Assembly: GCF_030408675.1 (NCBI RefSeq)
Contig: NZ_CP047200.1
Location: 1,302,001-1,366,000, forward strand
Reading direction: 5' to 3'
DNA length: 64,000 nucleotides
Source: Corynebacterium durum
Lineage (GTDB): Bacteria > Actinomycetota > Actinomycetes > Mycobacteriales > Mycobacteriaceae
Made by a program: the position numbers and the translations under genes. The number at the start of each line of letters is the position of its first letter. The stretch's first letter is position 1. Shown piece after piece: positions 21,341-31,172 of this stretch. The notes under the pieces are model-generated. The model made no database searches, was not told where the DNA came from, and was given only the letters and a program-made list of their open reading frames with translations.

Positions 21341-22093
21341 TTATGCACCTGCCCTTGCAGCGTCGTCAGCAAGGAATACCAGAGTTTCTTTCCGACCGTG
21401 GGCACCAGCGGCAGGCCAGTCTTCAGCGGGCGATTCAGCGATCACGTGTGCTGCGGCTTCAGCTTTCGCTGCTCCATCAATGAGCAACCATACGTGATCC
21501 GCCTGTGCCACTGCGGGGAGTGTCAGCGTTCCACGTTCAGCAGGTGGCTTCGGGGAGTCGGTGACCGCGAGGACAAGGCGTTCGGTTTCGCGCACAGCAT
21601 CAGTATGGGGAAACAGGGAGTTCATGTGCCCTTCATGACCCATGCCTAGCAGGTGGAGGTCAAAACCTTTTGGGGCATACTGGGCGAGAACACCTTCGTA
21701 GGCGGTAACCCCGTCCTCCAGCGACAGCTCACCGAAACGCCACCCATGAATGTTATCCTCTGGAATGCCCACGTGGTCCAGCAGCGCTTCCCGGGCTTGG
21801 CCTTCGTTGGATTCTGGATCGTTGACGGCAACGTTGCGTTCGTCGCCGAAGAAGACGTGCACCCGGTTCCAGTCCACCACCGGAGTGGGAAAAGAATCGC
21901 TTTGGGCGAGAGCGGATTGGTGGAGTGCCAGAATATCCCTCAGCGTCCCGATACCTGCGCCACCGCCGGTCAGCACAATACGTGCGTAACCATCGCCGCG
22001 TCCTTGGGCGTCAATGATGAGATTCCACGTGCGAAGTGCCGCTTCGCGGGTGAGTTCCGCACGGTCAGCTACGGGAACAACAGTGGTGGGCAC
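21341..22093 (-). CDS. pgl: 6-phosphogluconolactonase, 250 aa
   Basis: Hydrolyses 6-phosphogluconolactone in the oxidative pentose phosphate pathway (PGL/DevB family). Signatures: VLTGGGAGIGTL, the sugar-phosphate-binding HVFFGDERNV, and HLLGMGHEGHMNSLFP in place of the commoner GMGEDGHTASLFP. The catalytic-type histidine of that last motif is retained. GTG start. It is the last gene of the tkt-tal-zwf-opcA-pgl unit, 32 nt after opcA. Confidence 0.94.
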   Translation of the reverse strand: MPTTVVPVADRAELTREAALRTWNLIIDAQGRGDGYARIVLTGGGAGIGTLRDILALHQSALAQSDSFPTPVVDWNRVHVFFGDERNVAVNDPESNEGQAREALLDHVGIPEDNIHGWRFGELSLEDGVTAYEGVLAQYAPKGFDLHLLGMGHEGHMNSLFPHTDAVRETERLVLAVTDSPKPPAERGTLTLPAVAQADHVWLLIDGAAKAEAAAHVIAESPAEDWPAAGAHGRKETLVFLADDAARAGA

Positions 22094-22125
22094 AGGTGAC
22101 CGCCTTTCTTCAGTGTGTAGGATTC

Positions 22126-23091
22126 TTACTGCGCAACCGCATCAATATACTGCACGCGAGACAACCCACGAAGGGCTTTAGCGTAGCTACGGTCTGGGTC
22201 AAGGTGGCGTAATTCCTCGGCAAGGCAATCAGACCGGCTACGACGGTTCAATGCCACAAGTGCAGGTTCACGACCAGGAACCCGGACACGCAGGGTGTGT
22301 GCATCAAGAATGTCAATGGTGATGGTCGATGATTCCCGCGTGATGTCAATTTGGGTGACTTCAATGCATGGTTCGCCAGCCTCATCGACAGGGATTGTCG
22401 TCGTGTCGGTGGTTTCGCGGGTGATGGTTGTCCCTAGACGGTCGGCGAGCCACCCAGCAGCCAAGTCAACGCTGGGGCTGAGTGCCGGGCCAGTAACGCG
22501 GGCGTCGATAATCTCCTGGTGAGGTGGTTCATCAATGACGGAGGAGACGATGCCTCGCCATTGAGTGATGCGGGCCCATGACATATCGGAATCGCCGGGT
22601 GTGTAGTGGTCGCGGCGCAGGTAGATTGAATCTGGCGGCGGATCATGGAGTGCGTCGGTGATGCGACGTTGCGCGATGTGGCCGATTGGGTCTTGTGCTG
22701 GGTTGACGGGTGCTTTCGATGGCCACCACGCCACGATGGGGGTGTCGGGAAGCAACAGGGGAGTGACCACAGCCTCCATGTGCTTAGCCACCTCGCCATG
22801 TAACGCCATCAATATAATTTCGGATGCTCCAGCATCGCCGCCGAAGCGAATCTCCGCGTCGACGCGAGGCTCACCCTGAGGGTCACCGGCAACCATGATG
22901 AGCACGCGAGATGGGTGTTCACGGGAGGCATCATGGGTTGCTTTGATGATGGACTCAAGGTCGTCGTCTTCAGAGGCTACGACAATGAGGGTGAGCACAC
23001 GCCCCGTGGTGACCTGCCCGCCGGAATCACGAACGCTCACAAGCTGCTTAGCGATCTCCCGGGTATTAGTGTCAGAGAGCTTAATGATCAT
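22126..23091 (-). CDS. opcA: OpcA, glucose-6-phosphate dehydrogenase assembly/activity protein, 321 aa
   Basis: Allosteric effector or assembly subunit of Zwf in actinobacteria and cyanobacteria. Visible strings typical of the family include MIIKLSDTNTREIAKQL, VLTLIV with a following acidic DDLE region, PDTPIVAWWPSKAP and RDHYTPGDSDMSWARIT. No catalytic motif. It lies directly downstream of zwf (40 nt), the usual pairing, and both are likely made from the same mRNA starting at tkt. Confidence 0.94.
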   Translation of the reverse strand: MIIKLSDTNTREIAKQLVSVRDSGGQVTTGRVLTLIVVASEDDDLESIIKATHDASREHPSRVLIMVAGDPQGEPRVDAEIRFGGDAGASEIILMALHGEVAKHMEAVVTPLLLPDTPIVAWWPSKAPVNPAQDPIGHIAQRRITDALHDPPPDSIYLRRDHYTPGDSDMSWARITQWRGIVSSVIDEPPHQEIIDARVTGPALSPSVDLAAGWLADRLGTTITRETTDTTTIPVDEAGEPCIEVTQIDITRESSTITIDILDAHTLRVRVPGREPALVALNRRSRSDCLAEELRHLDPDRSYAKALRGLSRVQYIDAVAQ

Positions 23092-23131
23092 AGTGACCTT
23101 TCGTATCTGTCAACTCTGTCAACAGTGTTAA

Positions 23132-24688
23132 CTAGGGGCGTCGCCACGTACGGCCCTGGCGGCCCAGCATCTTGTCGGCACTGGCCGGACCCCAGGTACC
23201 CGCCTCGTAATCATCAGGGCGGCCATGGTCAGCCCAGTACTCCAGGATCGGGTCGAGAATCTTCCAGCTGAGCTCAACCTCTTCGTTGGTGGGGAACAGA
23301 CTGGATTCCCCAAGTAACACGTCCAGAATGAGGCGTTCGTACGCTTCGGGTGATTCCTCGGTAAAAGCCTCAGAGTAGGAAAAGTCCATGTTGACATCGC
23401 GAACTTCCATGGTGGAACCAGGGACCTTCGAACCAAAACGCATGAGGACACCTTCGTCCGGCTGTACCCGAATAACCACAGCATTTTGCCCCAGCTCGGA
23501 AGCAACCGCGTCACCAAAAGGTTGGTGCGGGGCTCGTTTAAACACCAAGGCAATTTCCGTGACACGACGCCCAAGGCGTTTACCAGTGCGCAGGTAGAAC
23601 GGCACTCCAGCCCAGCGGCGGGTGTTTACCTCCAGGGTGCACGCCGCGTACGTTTCGGTGTTGGATTCTGCATCGAAGCCCTCTTCCTCCCGCAGACCCT
23701 TGACGTATTCGCTCCCTTGCCAACCGGCGGTGTACTGCCCGCGAGCGGTGGTTTTAGAGAGGGGATACACCGGCGTAGTGGAACGCAACACCTTGACTTT
23801 TTCGGTCTGCAGCTCTTGCGGGTTGAAGGACACGGGTTCCTCCATAGCCACCAATGCCAGCAGTTGCAGCAGGTGGTTTTGGATCACGTCACGCGCAGCA
23901 CCGATGCCATCGTAGTAGCCTGCCCGGCCGCCCAGGCCAATATCTTCTGACATGGTGATTTGGACGTGGTCAATGTAGTGCGCATTCCATAGTGGGTCAA
24001 ACAGCTGGTTAGCAAAGCGCAGCGCCATGATGTTTTGCACTGTTTCTTTGCCCAGGTAGTGGTCAATACGGAACACAGCATCTTCTGGGAAGACCGAGTT
24101 GACCAGGCGGTTGAGTTCATGGGCTGAGTCGAGATCATGCCCAAAGGGTTTCTCAATGATCACGCGTCGCCAACTTCCCGGCCCAGGCTGTGCCATGCCG
24201 GAACGCTGCAGCTGGTGACACACATCGGCGAAGTAGTCCGGTGGAACCGACAAGTAGAAAGCCCAGTTTCCGCTGGTGCCGCGTTCCCTATCTAGGGATG
24301 TGAGAGTGTTTTCTAGCTGGTCAAACGCGGCATCATCGTCGAAGTTGCCGGTGACAAAGTGCATGCCCTCGGCCAAGCGCTTCCACACGTTTTCCCGAAA
24401 CTCGGTTCGGGCACCAGCTTTGACGGCCTTGCAGACGTAGTCTTCAAAATCCTGCTTCGACCAGTCACGACGACCATAACCCACCAGGGCAAACCCTGCG
24501 GGCAGGAGGCCGCGATTGGCTAGGTCGTAGATAGCTGGTAACAGTTTTTTGCGTGCAAGATCACCGGTGACTCCGAAAATCACCATGCCCGACGGTCCGG
24601 CGATGCGGGGGAGTCGCTTGTCTTGGCCATCCCGAAGGGGATTGTGCCACTCTGCGTCGACGGGTGTGCCTGCGGGTGAGTTACTCAC
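23132..24688 (-). CDS. zwf: Glucose-6-phosphate dehydrogenase, 518 aa
   Basis: First enzyme of the oxidative pentose phosphate pathway and a main NADPH source. The nucleotide motif IFGVTGDLARKKLLPA and the active-site string RIDHYLGKETVQN with its catalytic His are present; the C-terminus GRTWRRP is typical of corynebacterial Zwf. The GTG start codon itself belongs to a 13-bp palindrome (24676-24688), and the upstream ribosome site is weak (AAGAAG). tal lies 48 nt upstream. Confidence 0.97.
   Translation of the reverse strand: MSNSPAGTPVDAEWHNPLRDGQDKRLPRIAGPSGMVIFGVTGDLARKKLLPAIYDLANRGLLPAGFALVGYGRRDWSKQDFEDYVCKAVKAGARTEFRENVWKRLAEGMHFVTGNFDDDAAFDQLENTLTSLDRERGTSGNWAFYLSVPPDYFADVCHQLQRSGMAQPGPGSWRRVIIEKPFGHDLDSAHELNRLVNSVFPEDAVFRIDHYLGKETVQNIMALRFANQLFDPLWNAHYIDHVQITMSEDIGLGGRAGYYDGIGAARDVIQNHLLQLLALVAMEEPVSFNPQELQTEKVKVLRSTTPVYPLSKTTARGQYTAGWQGSEYVKGLREEEGFDAESNTETYAACTLEVNTRRWAGVPFYLRTGKRLGRRVTEIALVFKRAPHQPFGDAVASELGQNAVVIRVQPDEGVLMRFGSKVPGSTMEVRDVNMDFSYSEAFTEESPEAYERLILDVLLGESSLFPTNEEVELSWKILDPILEYWADHGRPDDYEAGTWGPASADKMLGRQGRTWRRP
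24676..24688. repeat. Palindrome covering the zwf start codon
   Basis: GTGAGT-T-ACTCAC; the terminal GTG on the minus strand is the zwf initiation codon. Confidence 0.6.
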
Positions 24689-24736
24689 GAGAAAACTTCT
24701 TAGCCTTTCCGATGGGACAACGTGGGTTGGTGCGTA

Positions 24737-25816
24737 TCAAGCCAGACGAGCATTCAAGGAATCAAGCAGCTCGGTCCAACTATCCACGAACTTTTCGACG
24801 CCCTCGCGCTCCAACACCTCAAACACGTCATCGAAGTCAATGCCGAGGGCTGTAAGCTGCGACCACTGTTTATCGGCAGCGGCGGGATCATTCAAGGTAT
24901 TACCATGCAGGTTGCCTAGTTCCAACACGGCATCAATGGTGCCTTCCGGCATGGTGTTGACGGTATGCGGTCCGGCAAGCTCGCTCACGTACAACGTTGC
25001 AGGATAATCCGGGTTTTTCACGCCTGTCGACGCCCACAATGGGCGCTGTAGGTTGGCACCTTCAGGTAGCTTCGCGGCATCGAAAAGCTCTTGGAACGCA
25101 CCATATGCACGTTGTGCATTAGCAACGCCAGCCTTTCCACGAGCGGCGCGTGCCTCGTCGGTTCCTATTGCGTCCAGGCGCTTATCTACCTCAGAGTCCA
25201 ACCGGGAGACAAAGAACGAGGCAACGGAGTGAATCTTTGACACGTCAAGGCCGTTGTCTGCGGCGCGCTGGATGCCATCAACGTAGGCTGCAACGACCTC
25301 GCGGTAACGCTCGACAGAGAAGATCAGCGTGACGTTGACGCTAATGCCTTCGGCTAGCGCGTCAGTGATGGCAGGCAAGGAACCTGGGGTTGCTGGGATT
25401 TTGATCATCACGTTGGGGCGGCCGACGCGATTCCACAAGTCACGCGCCTGCTGGAGTGTTGCGGCGGTATCCTCGGAAATGCGGGGGTCAACCTCAATGG
25501 ACACGCGACCATCAGCACCATTGGTTGCCTCGAAGATGGGGGCGAACAGGTCACAAGCGCGGCGTACATCCTCAATAGCCATGTCGTAGACAGCCGTGTC
25601 GGCAGTTGCACCTGCGGCCTTCAACTCAGCAAGCTGCGCGTCATAGGCAGAACCTTGCGACATGGCAGCGGCGAAAATAGCCGGGTTTGTGGTCACTCCA
25701 ACAATGGACTTGGAGTTGATGATCTCGGCGAGGTTACCGCTGTCTAGGCGGTCGCGGGAGAGGTCATCAAGCCAAGTGGAGGTGCCCAGAGCGGCGAGGT
25801 CATCAATGTAGGTCAT
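24737..25816 (-). CDS. tal: Transaldolase, 359 aa
   Basis: Transfers a dihydroxyacetone unit between sugar phosphates in the non-oxidative pentose phosphate pathway. Long actinobacterial type. The Schiff-base lysine is in [10 protein letters not shown], and the N-terminal [12 protein letters not shown] and [13 protein letters not shown] are family signatures. ATG 25816 is preferred over the upstream TTG 25825, because AAAGGAG lies 10 nt before the ATG but only 1 nt before the TTG. The ribosome site overlaps the tkt stop, so translation is probably coupled. Confidence 0.96.
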   Translation of the reverse strand: MTYIDDLAALGTSTWLDDLSRDRLDSGNLAEIINSKSIVGVTTNPAIFAAAMSQGSAYDAQLAELKAAGATADTAVYDMAIEDVRRACDLFAPIFEATNGADGRVSIEVDPRISEDTAATLQQARDLWNRVGRPNVMIKIPATPGSLPAITDALAEGISVNVTLIFSVERYREVVAAYVDGIQRAADNGLDVSKIHSVASFFVSRLDSEVDKRLDAIGTDEARAARGKAGVANAQRAYGAFQELFDAAKLPEGANLQRPLWASTGVKNPDYPATLYVSELAGPHTVNTMPEGTIDAVLELGNLHGNTLNDPAAADKQWSQLTALGIDFDDVFEVLEREGVEKFVDSWTELLDSLNARLA

Positions 25817-25831
25817 GGGTTGCAAGCTCCT

Positions 25832-27925
25832 TTAGCTAGCCAAAGAATCGTGTGCTGCCGCGACGGCGGCATCCGTGGTAATTCCGAACTCGTTGTACAG
25901 CTTCTGATAGTCGGCAGACGCGCCGAAATGTTCCAGCGATACTGCGCGACCGCGGGAACCGAGCCAGCGATACCACGGCATAGCAATACCGGCTTCAACG
26001 GACACTCGGGCAGTTACCTCCGACGGAAGAACCTTCTCCTGGTACTCCTTGTCTTGCTCCTCAAACCAATCCAGGCAGGGAACCGAAACAACACGTGCAG
26101 CAATGCCTTTGGATTCCAGCTGCTGAGCAGCCTCAACGGCAAGTTGTACTTCCGAGCCGGTGGCCATGAGAATCACATCGGGAGTTTCCTTGGAACCTTC
26201 TACTAGCACATATGCACCACGGCGAACACCTTCGTCGGCTTTCTCTTTCGTGCCTTCCAACACCGGAACATTTTGGCGGGTCAGCGCCAGACCCTTGGGT
26301 CCTTCCTTGTACAGCAACGCGGCTTTCCATGCGGCCGCAGTTTCGTTTGCATCGGCGGGGCGCAACACAGACATGCTGGGAATGGCGCGCAGGGAGGCTA
26401 ATTGTTCAACTGGCTGGTGAGTGGGGCCGTCTTCGCCTAGGCCAATGGAGTCGTGAGTCCAGACGTAGTAGGCATCGGTGCCCATCAGGGCAGCTAGGCG
26501 GACGGCAGGGCGCATGTAATCAGAGAAAATCAAGAATGTGCCGCCGTAGGGGCGTGTGCCGCCGTGCAGAGAAATGCCGTTCATGATGGCACCCATGCCG
26601 TGCTCTCGAATGCCAAAGTGTAGGTTACGGCCGTATGGGTTGGTGCTCCAGGTTTCTGTGGTGATGTCCTCGGGGCCGAACGATGGCTCGCCCTTGATCA
26701 CCGTGTTGTTGGAACCAGCCAGATCTGCTGATCCGCCCCACAGTTCTGGCAGCGTTGCACCCAATGCCTGCAGCGTTGCTTCTGATGCCTTGCGGGTGGC
26801 CACGCCCTTGGCATCCGGCTCCCACACGGGCAGATCATCAGCCCAGCCTTCGGGCAGTTCACGGCGGGACAGCCTCTCGAACAGCGCGTTGTGTTCGGGG
26901 TTAGCTGCAGCCCATGCGTCAAACTTCTTCTGCCATTCAGCGTGCTTCTCGGTACCACGTTCTGCAGCTTTGCGGGTGTGGTTGATCACATCATCGGCGA
27001 TGAAGAAATTCACCTCAGGGTCAAATCCCAGCTCGCGTTTGGTGGCAGCAACTTCTTCCTCACCCAGTGCAGCACCGTGAACGGCACCCGTGTTCATCAT
27101 AGTGGGAGCGGGGTAACCAATGATCGTTCGAACACGAATCAGCGTCGGCTGTGAGGTGTTGGCTTGTGCTTCCTTTACCGCGCGTTCGATGGCGGCAACG
27201 TCCTCGCCACCCTCAACCTCAAGGGTCTGCCAACCATACGCTTTGTACCGTGCCACCACATCTTCGGTAAACGCGATTTGGGTGTCTTCTTCGATGGAAA
27301 TGTGGTTGTCGTCCCAGAACACAATGAGGTTGCCCAGCTGCTGTGTACCAGCCAGGGAACATGCCTCTGAGGTGACACCTTCTTCAATGTCACCATCTGA
27401 GCAAATGACGTAAATGTAGTGATCAAACGGGGACTCTCCCTGAGGAGTATTCGGGTCAAATAAGCCCCGTTCCCGGCGTGACGCCATGGCCATGCCTACC
27501 GCCGATGCTAAGCCCTGGCCGAGGGGACCGGTGGTGATTTCCACGCCGTCGGTGTGGCGGTATTCCGGGTGGCCCGGGGTTTTTGCGCCCCAGGTGCGTA
27601 GTGACTTGAGATCGTCCATTTCCAGGCCGAATCCGGCTAGGTATAGCTGGATGTACTGGGTAAGGGATGAGTGCCCACAGGAAAGGACAAAACGATCACG
27701 ACCCGCCCAGTGAGGGTCGTTCGGGTCAACATTCATGATTCGCTGGTAGAGCGTGTAGGCCAAGGGCGCCAGGCTCATGGCCGTTCCGGGGTGGCCCGAG
27801 CCGACTTTTTGAACCGCATCAGCAGCGAGGACACGAACGGTATCAACCGCTTGAGTGTCTAGGTCGCTCCAATCCGAGGGGTAGTTGCGGGTGGTTAGTG
27901 CCAACAATTCTGGAGACAAGCTCAC
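25832..27925 (-). CDS. tkt: Transketolase, 697 aa
   Basis: Thiamine-diphosphate enzyme of the pentose phosphate pathway. Motifs: KVGSGHPGTAMSLAPLAY, the ThDP-binding CSDGDIEEGVTSEA...DDN, the DRFVLSCGHSS segment, and the pyrimidine domain (REHGMGAIMNG, HDSIGLGEDGPTHQP). The GTG start follows GAGGAA. It is the promoter-proximal gene of tkt-tal-zwf-opcA-pgl. On the minus strand TATGTA near 27991 is a possible -10. Confidence 0.97.
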   Translation of the reverse strand: MSLSPELLALTTRNYPSDWSDLDTQAVDTVRVLAADAVQKVGSGHPGTAMSLAPLAYTLYQRIMNVDPNDPHWAGRDRFVLSCGHSSLTQYIQLYLAGFGLEMDDLKSLRTWGAKTPGHPEYRHTDGVEITTGPLGQGLASAVGMAMASRRERGLFDPNTPQGESPFDHYIYVICSDGDIEEGVTSEACSLAGTQQLGNLIVFWDDNHISIEEDTQIAFTEDVVARYKAYGWQTLEVEGGEDVAAIERAVKEAQANTSQPTLIRVRTIIGYPAPTMMNTGAVHGAALGEEEVAATKRELGFDPEVNFFIADDVINHTRKAAERGTEKHAEWQKKFDAWAAANPEHNALFERLSRRELPEGWADDLPVWEPDAKGVATRKASEATLQALGATLPELWGGSADLAGSNNTVIKGEPSFGPEDITTETWSTNPYGRNLHFGIREHGMGAIMNGISLHGGTRPYGGTFLIFSDYMRPAVRLAALMGTDAYYVWTHDSIGLGEDGPTHQPVEQLASLRAIPSMSVLRPADANETAAAWKAALLYKEGPKGLALTRQNVPVLEGTKEKADEGVRRGAYVLVEGSKETPDVILMATGSEVQLAVEAAQQLESKGIAARVVSVPCLDWFEEQDKEYQEKVLPSEVTARVSVEAGIAMPWYRWLGSRGRAVSLEHFGASADYQKLYNEFGITTDAAVAAAHDSLAS

Positions 27926-28282
27926 TATTATGTTCCTCGATTCACAAAATGTGCAGCTTCGTAGAGCCGCCGCGGATACGCATCGCTACATAGCTTAGTG
28001 GTTTTTTGAGTCACAGGTTGGTTGTACATGACGTATAGGTCAGATGAAGTTACTCAGCAGTTCTGCGACACCGGCGTGGTGAGGGTGAGGCATGATAGGG
28101 GGTGCATTTATGGCATTAGGCTGTGCACGGGATACCATGGTTCGGTCATGCTGCCCTGATGTATCTTTACTCGTGGATGGAACTTAACTGGGCGTGCATC
28201 CGACTATTTTTAGACACGTATGTGTCACGTACTTGGTATCGGCCAGGTGCTTGTTTGAGTGAAAGCTGTTGGAGGACGACCC
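27926..28282. other. Divergent promoter region between tkt and ctaB
   Basis: About 357 nt carrying the leaders and promoters of tkt (-) and ctaB (+). I see no ORF worth calling and no long perfect repeat. Confidence 0.5.
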
Positions 28283-29215
28283 TTGGAGACAATCAAGGCC
28301 TATTTTGCGCTGACAAAGCCGAGGGTTATTGAGCTACTCCTGGTTGCCACCATTCCAGCAATGCTGCAGGCGGACCGCGGTGAAAACCACATTGGTTTGA
28401 TTCTGTTGACGGTTGTTGGTGGTTGGATGGGTGCTGCTGCGGCCAATACATTTAACATGGTCGCCGATTCTGACATTGACAAGGTGATGAAGCGCACCGA
28501 ACGTCGGCCCTTGGCTAAGTCGGCCGTGAGTAACCGCAACGCCACTATTTTTGCGTGGACCTTGACGGTGGCGAGTTTCTTGTGGTTGTGGCTGCTGTGT
28601 GGCTCGTTAAGCGCAGCGTTGTTTGTCATGGCGACCATTGCCTTTTATATTTTCGTCTACACAAAGTGGCTGAAGCGCCGAACTCCGCAGAATATTGTGT
28701 GGGGTGGTGCTGCTGGTTGTATGCCCGTCATTGTGGGGTGGGCTGTGATCACGGATAACATGCCGTCTTATGTTCCGCATCAGTGGTGGCAGGCTATCGT
28801 GCTGTTTCTGATTGTGTTCTTCTGGACACCGCCGCACACCTGGGCTTTGGCCATGAAGTACAAGGATGATTATGAGGCCGCAGGTGTGCCCATGATGCCG
28901 GTGGTGAGGACCCCGATTCAGGTCACCCGGCAGATCATTGCCTATACCTGGGCGACGGTGATCACGACTCTGCTGCTTCTTCCCGCGACTGGCTGGTTAT
29001 ATGCAATCGTGGCTGCCGCTGCAGGGGCATGGTTCTTGGGCGTCGCCTACAGGCTGCATTCGGGAGTGAAAAAAGGTCTGGAAGTCAAGCCCCTGAGATT
29101 GTTTATCCTCTCTAATAACTATTTGGCGCTTGTGTTTGTCGCGCTGTCGGTAGACGCGATGCTGGGGCTGAGCACGCTGGGGGAGCAGTACGGCTGGGTG
29201 CCTCAGCTGTTTTAG
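28283..29215 (+). CDS. ctaB: Protoheme IX farnesyltransferase (heme O synthase), about 310 aa
   Basis: Polytopic UbiA-family prenyltransferase adding farnesyl to heme B to give heme O. The aspartate-rich motif [15 protein letters not shown] with RRPL, the second motif in [28 protein letters not shown] and about eight hydrophobic helices are visible. I place the start at TTG 28283 because GGAGGA (28271-28276) is 6 nt upstream and the product then begins [15 protein letters not shown], the usual terminus. A GTG at 28259 is the alternative. Its stop overlaps the stop of the oppositely oriented oxidoreductase. Confidence 0.93.
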   Translation: METIKAYFALTKPRVIELLLVATIPAMLQADRGENHIGLILLTVVGGWMGAAAANTFNMVADSDIDKVMKRTERRPLAKSAVSNRNATIFAWTLTVASFLWLWLLCGSLSAALFVMATIAFYIFVYTKWLKRRTPQNIVWGGAAGCMPVIVGWAVITDNMPSYVPHQWWQAIVLFLIVFFWTPPHTWALAMKYKDDYEAAGVPMMPVVRTPIQVTRQIIAYTWATVITTLLLLPATGWLYAIVAAAAGAWFLGVAYRLHSGVKKGLEVKPLRLFILSNNYLALVFVALSVDAMLGLSTLGEQYGWVPQLF

Positions 29216-30174
29216 GAAATCTGCAGCACCACTGAACCCGTCGTGACGCGGGCTTCAAGGTCGCGGTGGGCTGCAGCGGCGTCGGCAAGCGGGTAGACGG
29301 CGCCGACGCGTACATTCAGCTCGCCGGACGTCACCGCACGGGTGACGGCTTGCGCACGCATGGCGAATTCACCTTCGCGGGCGGTCCAGGCACCTATCGA
29401 CGGCCGCGTCAAAAAGATGGAGCCATGCGTGTTCAACACTTGCGGGTCGATGGGGTCTACTGGCCCTGAGGCGGCACCGAAGAGGCACACGGTTCCTCGG
29501 GGTCGTACAGCCTCCAGTGATTCGTTGAATGTTGCTTTACCGACGCCGTCGTAGACCACGTCAACACCTACGCCACCGTTTCTACGCCGGACGTCTTCAG
29601 CCAGGTTGTCCGAATAGAAAAACACCTCAGTTGCTCCAGCTTCATAGGCCAACGCAACTTTTTCTTCTGAAGAAACGACGCTGTATACCGTTGCGCCTGC
29701 CGACGCCGCCATCTGCGTGGCCAGCAAACCGACACCACCTGCCCCGGCCGTAATGAGGCACGAATCGCCTTCTGAAAGGTCATAGACTCCATGGGTGAGG
29801 TAGTGTGCAGTAATGCCTTGGAGCAGCATTGAGGCAGCGACGTGTGGTTCTAAGGATTCTGGCACCGCAACCATGCGATCGCGGGGCACGCACACCTGTT
29901 CAGCGTAGGAGCCAAACGCATCGCACCATGCCACCACTGTTCCCTCAGCAATCTCGCCCTGTGGGTCGTAGATGACCCGGCCGGTTCCTTCAAATCCAGG
30001 AACAAACGGAGTGGGGGAATGGTAGATGCCTTCGCGGAAGTAGACATCAATAAAATTGACGCCCGCAATATCCACCTGAACAACAACCTCGTTGTCCTTG
30101 GGAGTTGGGGCGTCAATGTCGGTGTGGGTTAAAACGTCTGGTCCGCCCGTGTGGGTGATGTAGATAGCACGCAT
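29212..30174 (-). CDS. qor: Quinone oxidoreductase, zinc-independent MDR family, 320 aa
   Basis: NADPH-dependent quinone reductase-like protein. GroES-like N-domain with [12 protein letters not shown], then the Rossmann domain with the glycine motif [14 protein letters not shown] and [13 protein letters not shown]. No catalytic zinc cysteines or structural zinc cluster, as usual for QOR. The start is set at ATG 30174 ([11 protein letters not shown]); the frame continues upstream into ctaA without family similarity. It starts 5 nt after the ctaA stop, so the two are probably cotranscribed. The substrate is unknown. Confidence 0.92.
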   Translation of the reverse strand: MRAIYITHTGGPDVLTHTDIDAPTPKDNEVVVQVDIAGVNFIDVYFREGIYHSPTPFVPGFEGTGRVIYDPQGEIAEGTVVAWCDAFGSYAEQVCVPRDRMVAVPESLEPHVAASMLLQGITAHYLTHGVYDLSEGDSCLITAGAGGVGLLATQMAASAGATVYSVVSSEEKVALAYEAGATEVFFYSDNLAEDVRRRNGGVGVDVVYDGVGKATFNESLEAVRPRGTVCLFGAASGPVDPIDPQVLNTHGSIFLTRPSIGAWTAREGEFAMRAQAVTRAVTSGELNVRVGAVYPLADAAAAHRDLEARVTTGSVVLQIS

Positions 30175-30179
30175 GCCTC

Positions 30180-31133
30180 TCAAGTGTACTGACGCACAAA
30201 CGCTTGGGCGTAGACCAAACCAGTGAATCCCGTGACCACACCAGATAAAGCGACATGCACGGGAACAGTCCAGCGTGGGATGCCGAAGTTGTACTGAATA
30301 ATGCCCACAGCAGCCTGGACTACGATCATTGCAATCAGCCACCAGCTGAACTTCAGTGCTCGTGAGGAAGCTTTCACCGTTACCAGCGCCGCAACCAAGC
30401 CGACAGTAAGCCCCAGGTAGAGATACATGAAGTGGGCGTGAATGTGGGCCATCTCTGCGATATCCACATTGAGGCGGCCCTCCATGCCCACACCGTCGTC
30501 ACCCGAGTGAACACCAGCGCCAGTGACCATGGTGCCCGTCATGAGCACAACCGCCAACGCCACAGCAGAACCGACCGCCAAATAGCGCAGTGGGCTGGGA
30601 AAACCATGTGTTATTTCGCCATCATCCGGTTCGCTAATCCGCTGATACAAGATCGCACCCAGCCACACGAGCAGCATGGATGGCAAAAAGTGCAGGGCAA
30701 CCGTCCACCAACGCAACTCCAGGTGCACTGAGATTCCGCCGATCACCGCCTGGAGAATCACCCCAAGACCCTGAATAAAAGCCAACACAACAATCTCGCG
30801 GCGGCGCTTAGCAGCGAGCATCATCAGGAACACAATGAGTGCAAGCACGGCCAAAATAACGGCCAGCATACGGTTGCCGAACTCAATGGCTTGATGGATA
30901 GCTGGTGCAGCACCAGAGATGGGCACCAGGGAGCCTTGCTGACAATCCGGCCAGGAGGTACACCCCAAGCCTGAACCTGTCACACGAACAATGGAGCCAG
31001 TGACCGTAATACCGCCTTGTGCGAACAGCAACAACAGCGCCCAGAAGCGTTGAATACGGACGCCGAAAGAAAAGCGGTCCAGCCAGCTGTTCTTCCCAGT
31101 TTCATGCTGATCTATGGGTGTGCTTGTACTCAC
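30180..31133 (-). CDS. ctaA: Heme A synthase (COX15/CtaA), 317 aa
   Basis: Membrane enzyme oxidising the C8 methyl of heme O to heme A for cytochrome aa3 oxidase. Eight predicted helices; conserved elements include GSIVRVTGSGLGCTSWPDC with a cysteine pair, EFGNRMLA, a histidine in WTVALHFLPSM, and AHIHAHFMY. The GTG start has no ribosome site, but TACACT ends exactly 7 nt before it, consistent with leaderless mRNA. qor follows. ctaB, making its substrate, is nearby on the other strand. Confidence 0.94.
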   Translation of the reverse strand: MSTSTPIDQHETGKNSWLDRFSFGVRIQRFWALLLLFAQGGITVTGSIVRVTGSGLGCTSWPDCQQGSLVPISGAAPAIHQAIEFGNRMLAVILAVLALIVFLMMLAAKRRREIVVLAFIQGLGVILQAVIGGISVHLELRWWTVALHFLPSMLLVWLGAILYQRISEPDDGEITHGFPSPLRYLAVGSAVALAVVLMTGTMVTGAGVHSGDDGVGMEGRLNVDIAEMAHIHAHFMYLYLGLTVGLVAALVTVKASSRALKFSWWLIAMIVVQAAVGIIQYNFGIPRWTVPVHVALSGVVTGFTGLVYAQAFVRQYT

Positions 31134-31140
31134 CCGGTTA

Positions 31141-31146
31141 AGTGTA
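31141..31146 (-). promoter_or_regulatory. Candidate -10 box for leaderless ctaA
   Basis: TACACT on the minus strand, 7 nt before GTG 31133. No Shine-Dalgarno sequence is present. Confidence 0.5.
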
Positions 31147-31172
31147 GTCTGAGCACACCAGCAGCCTAAAAA

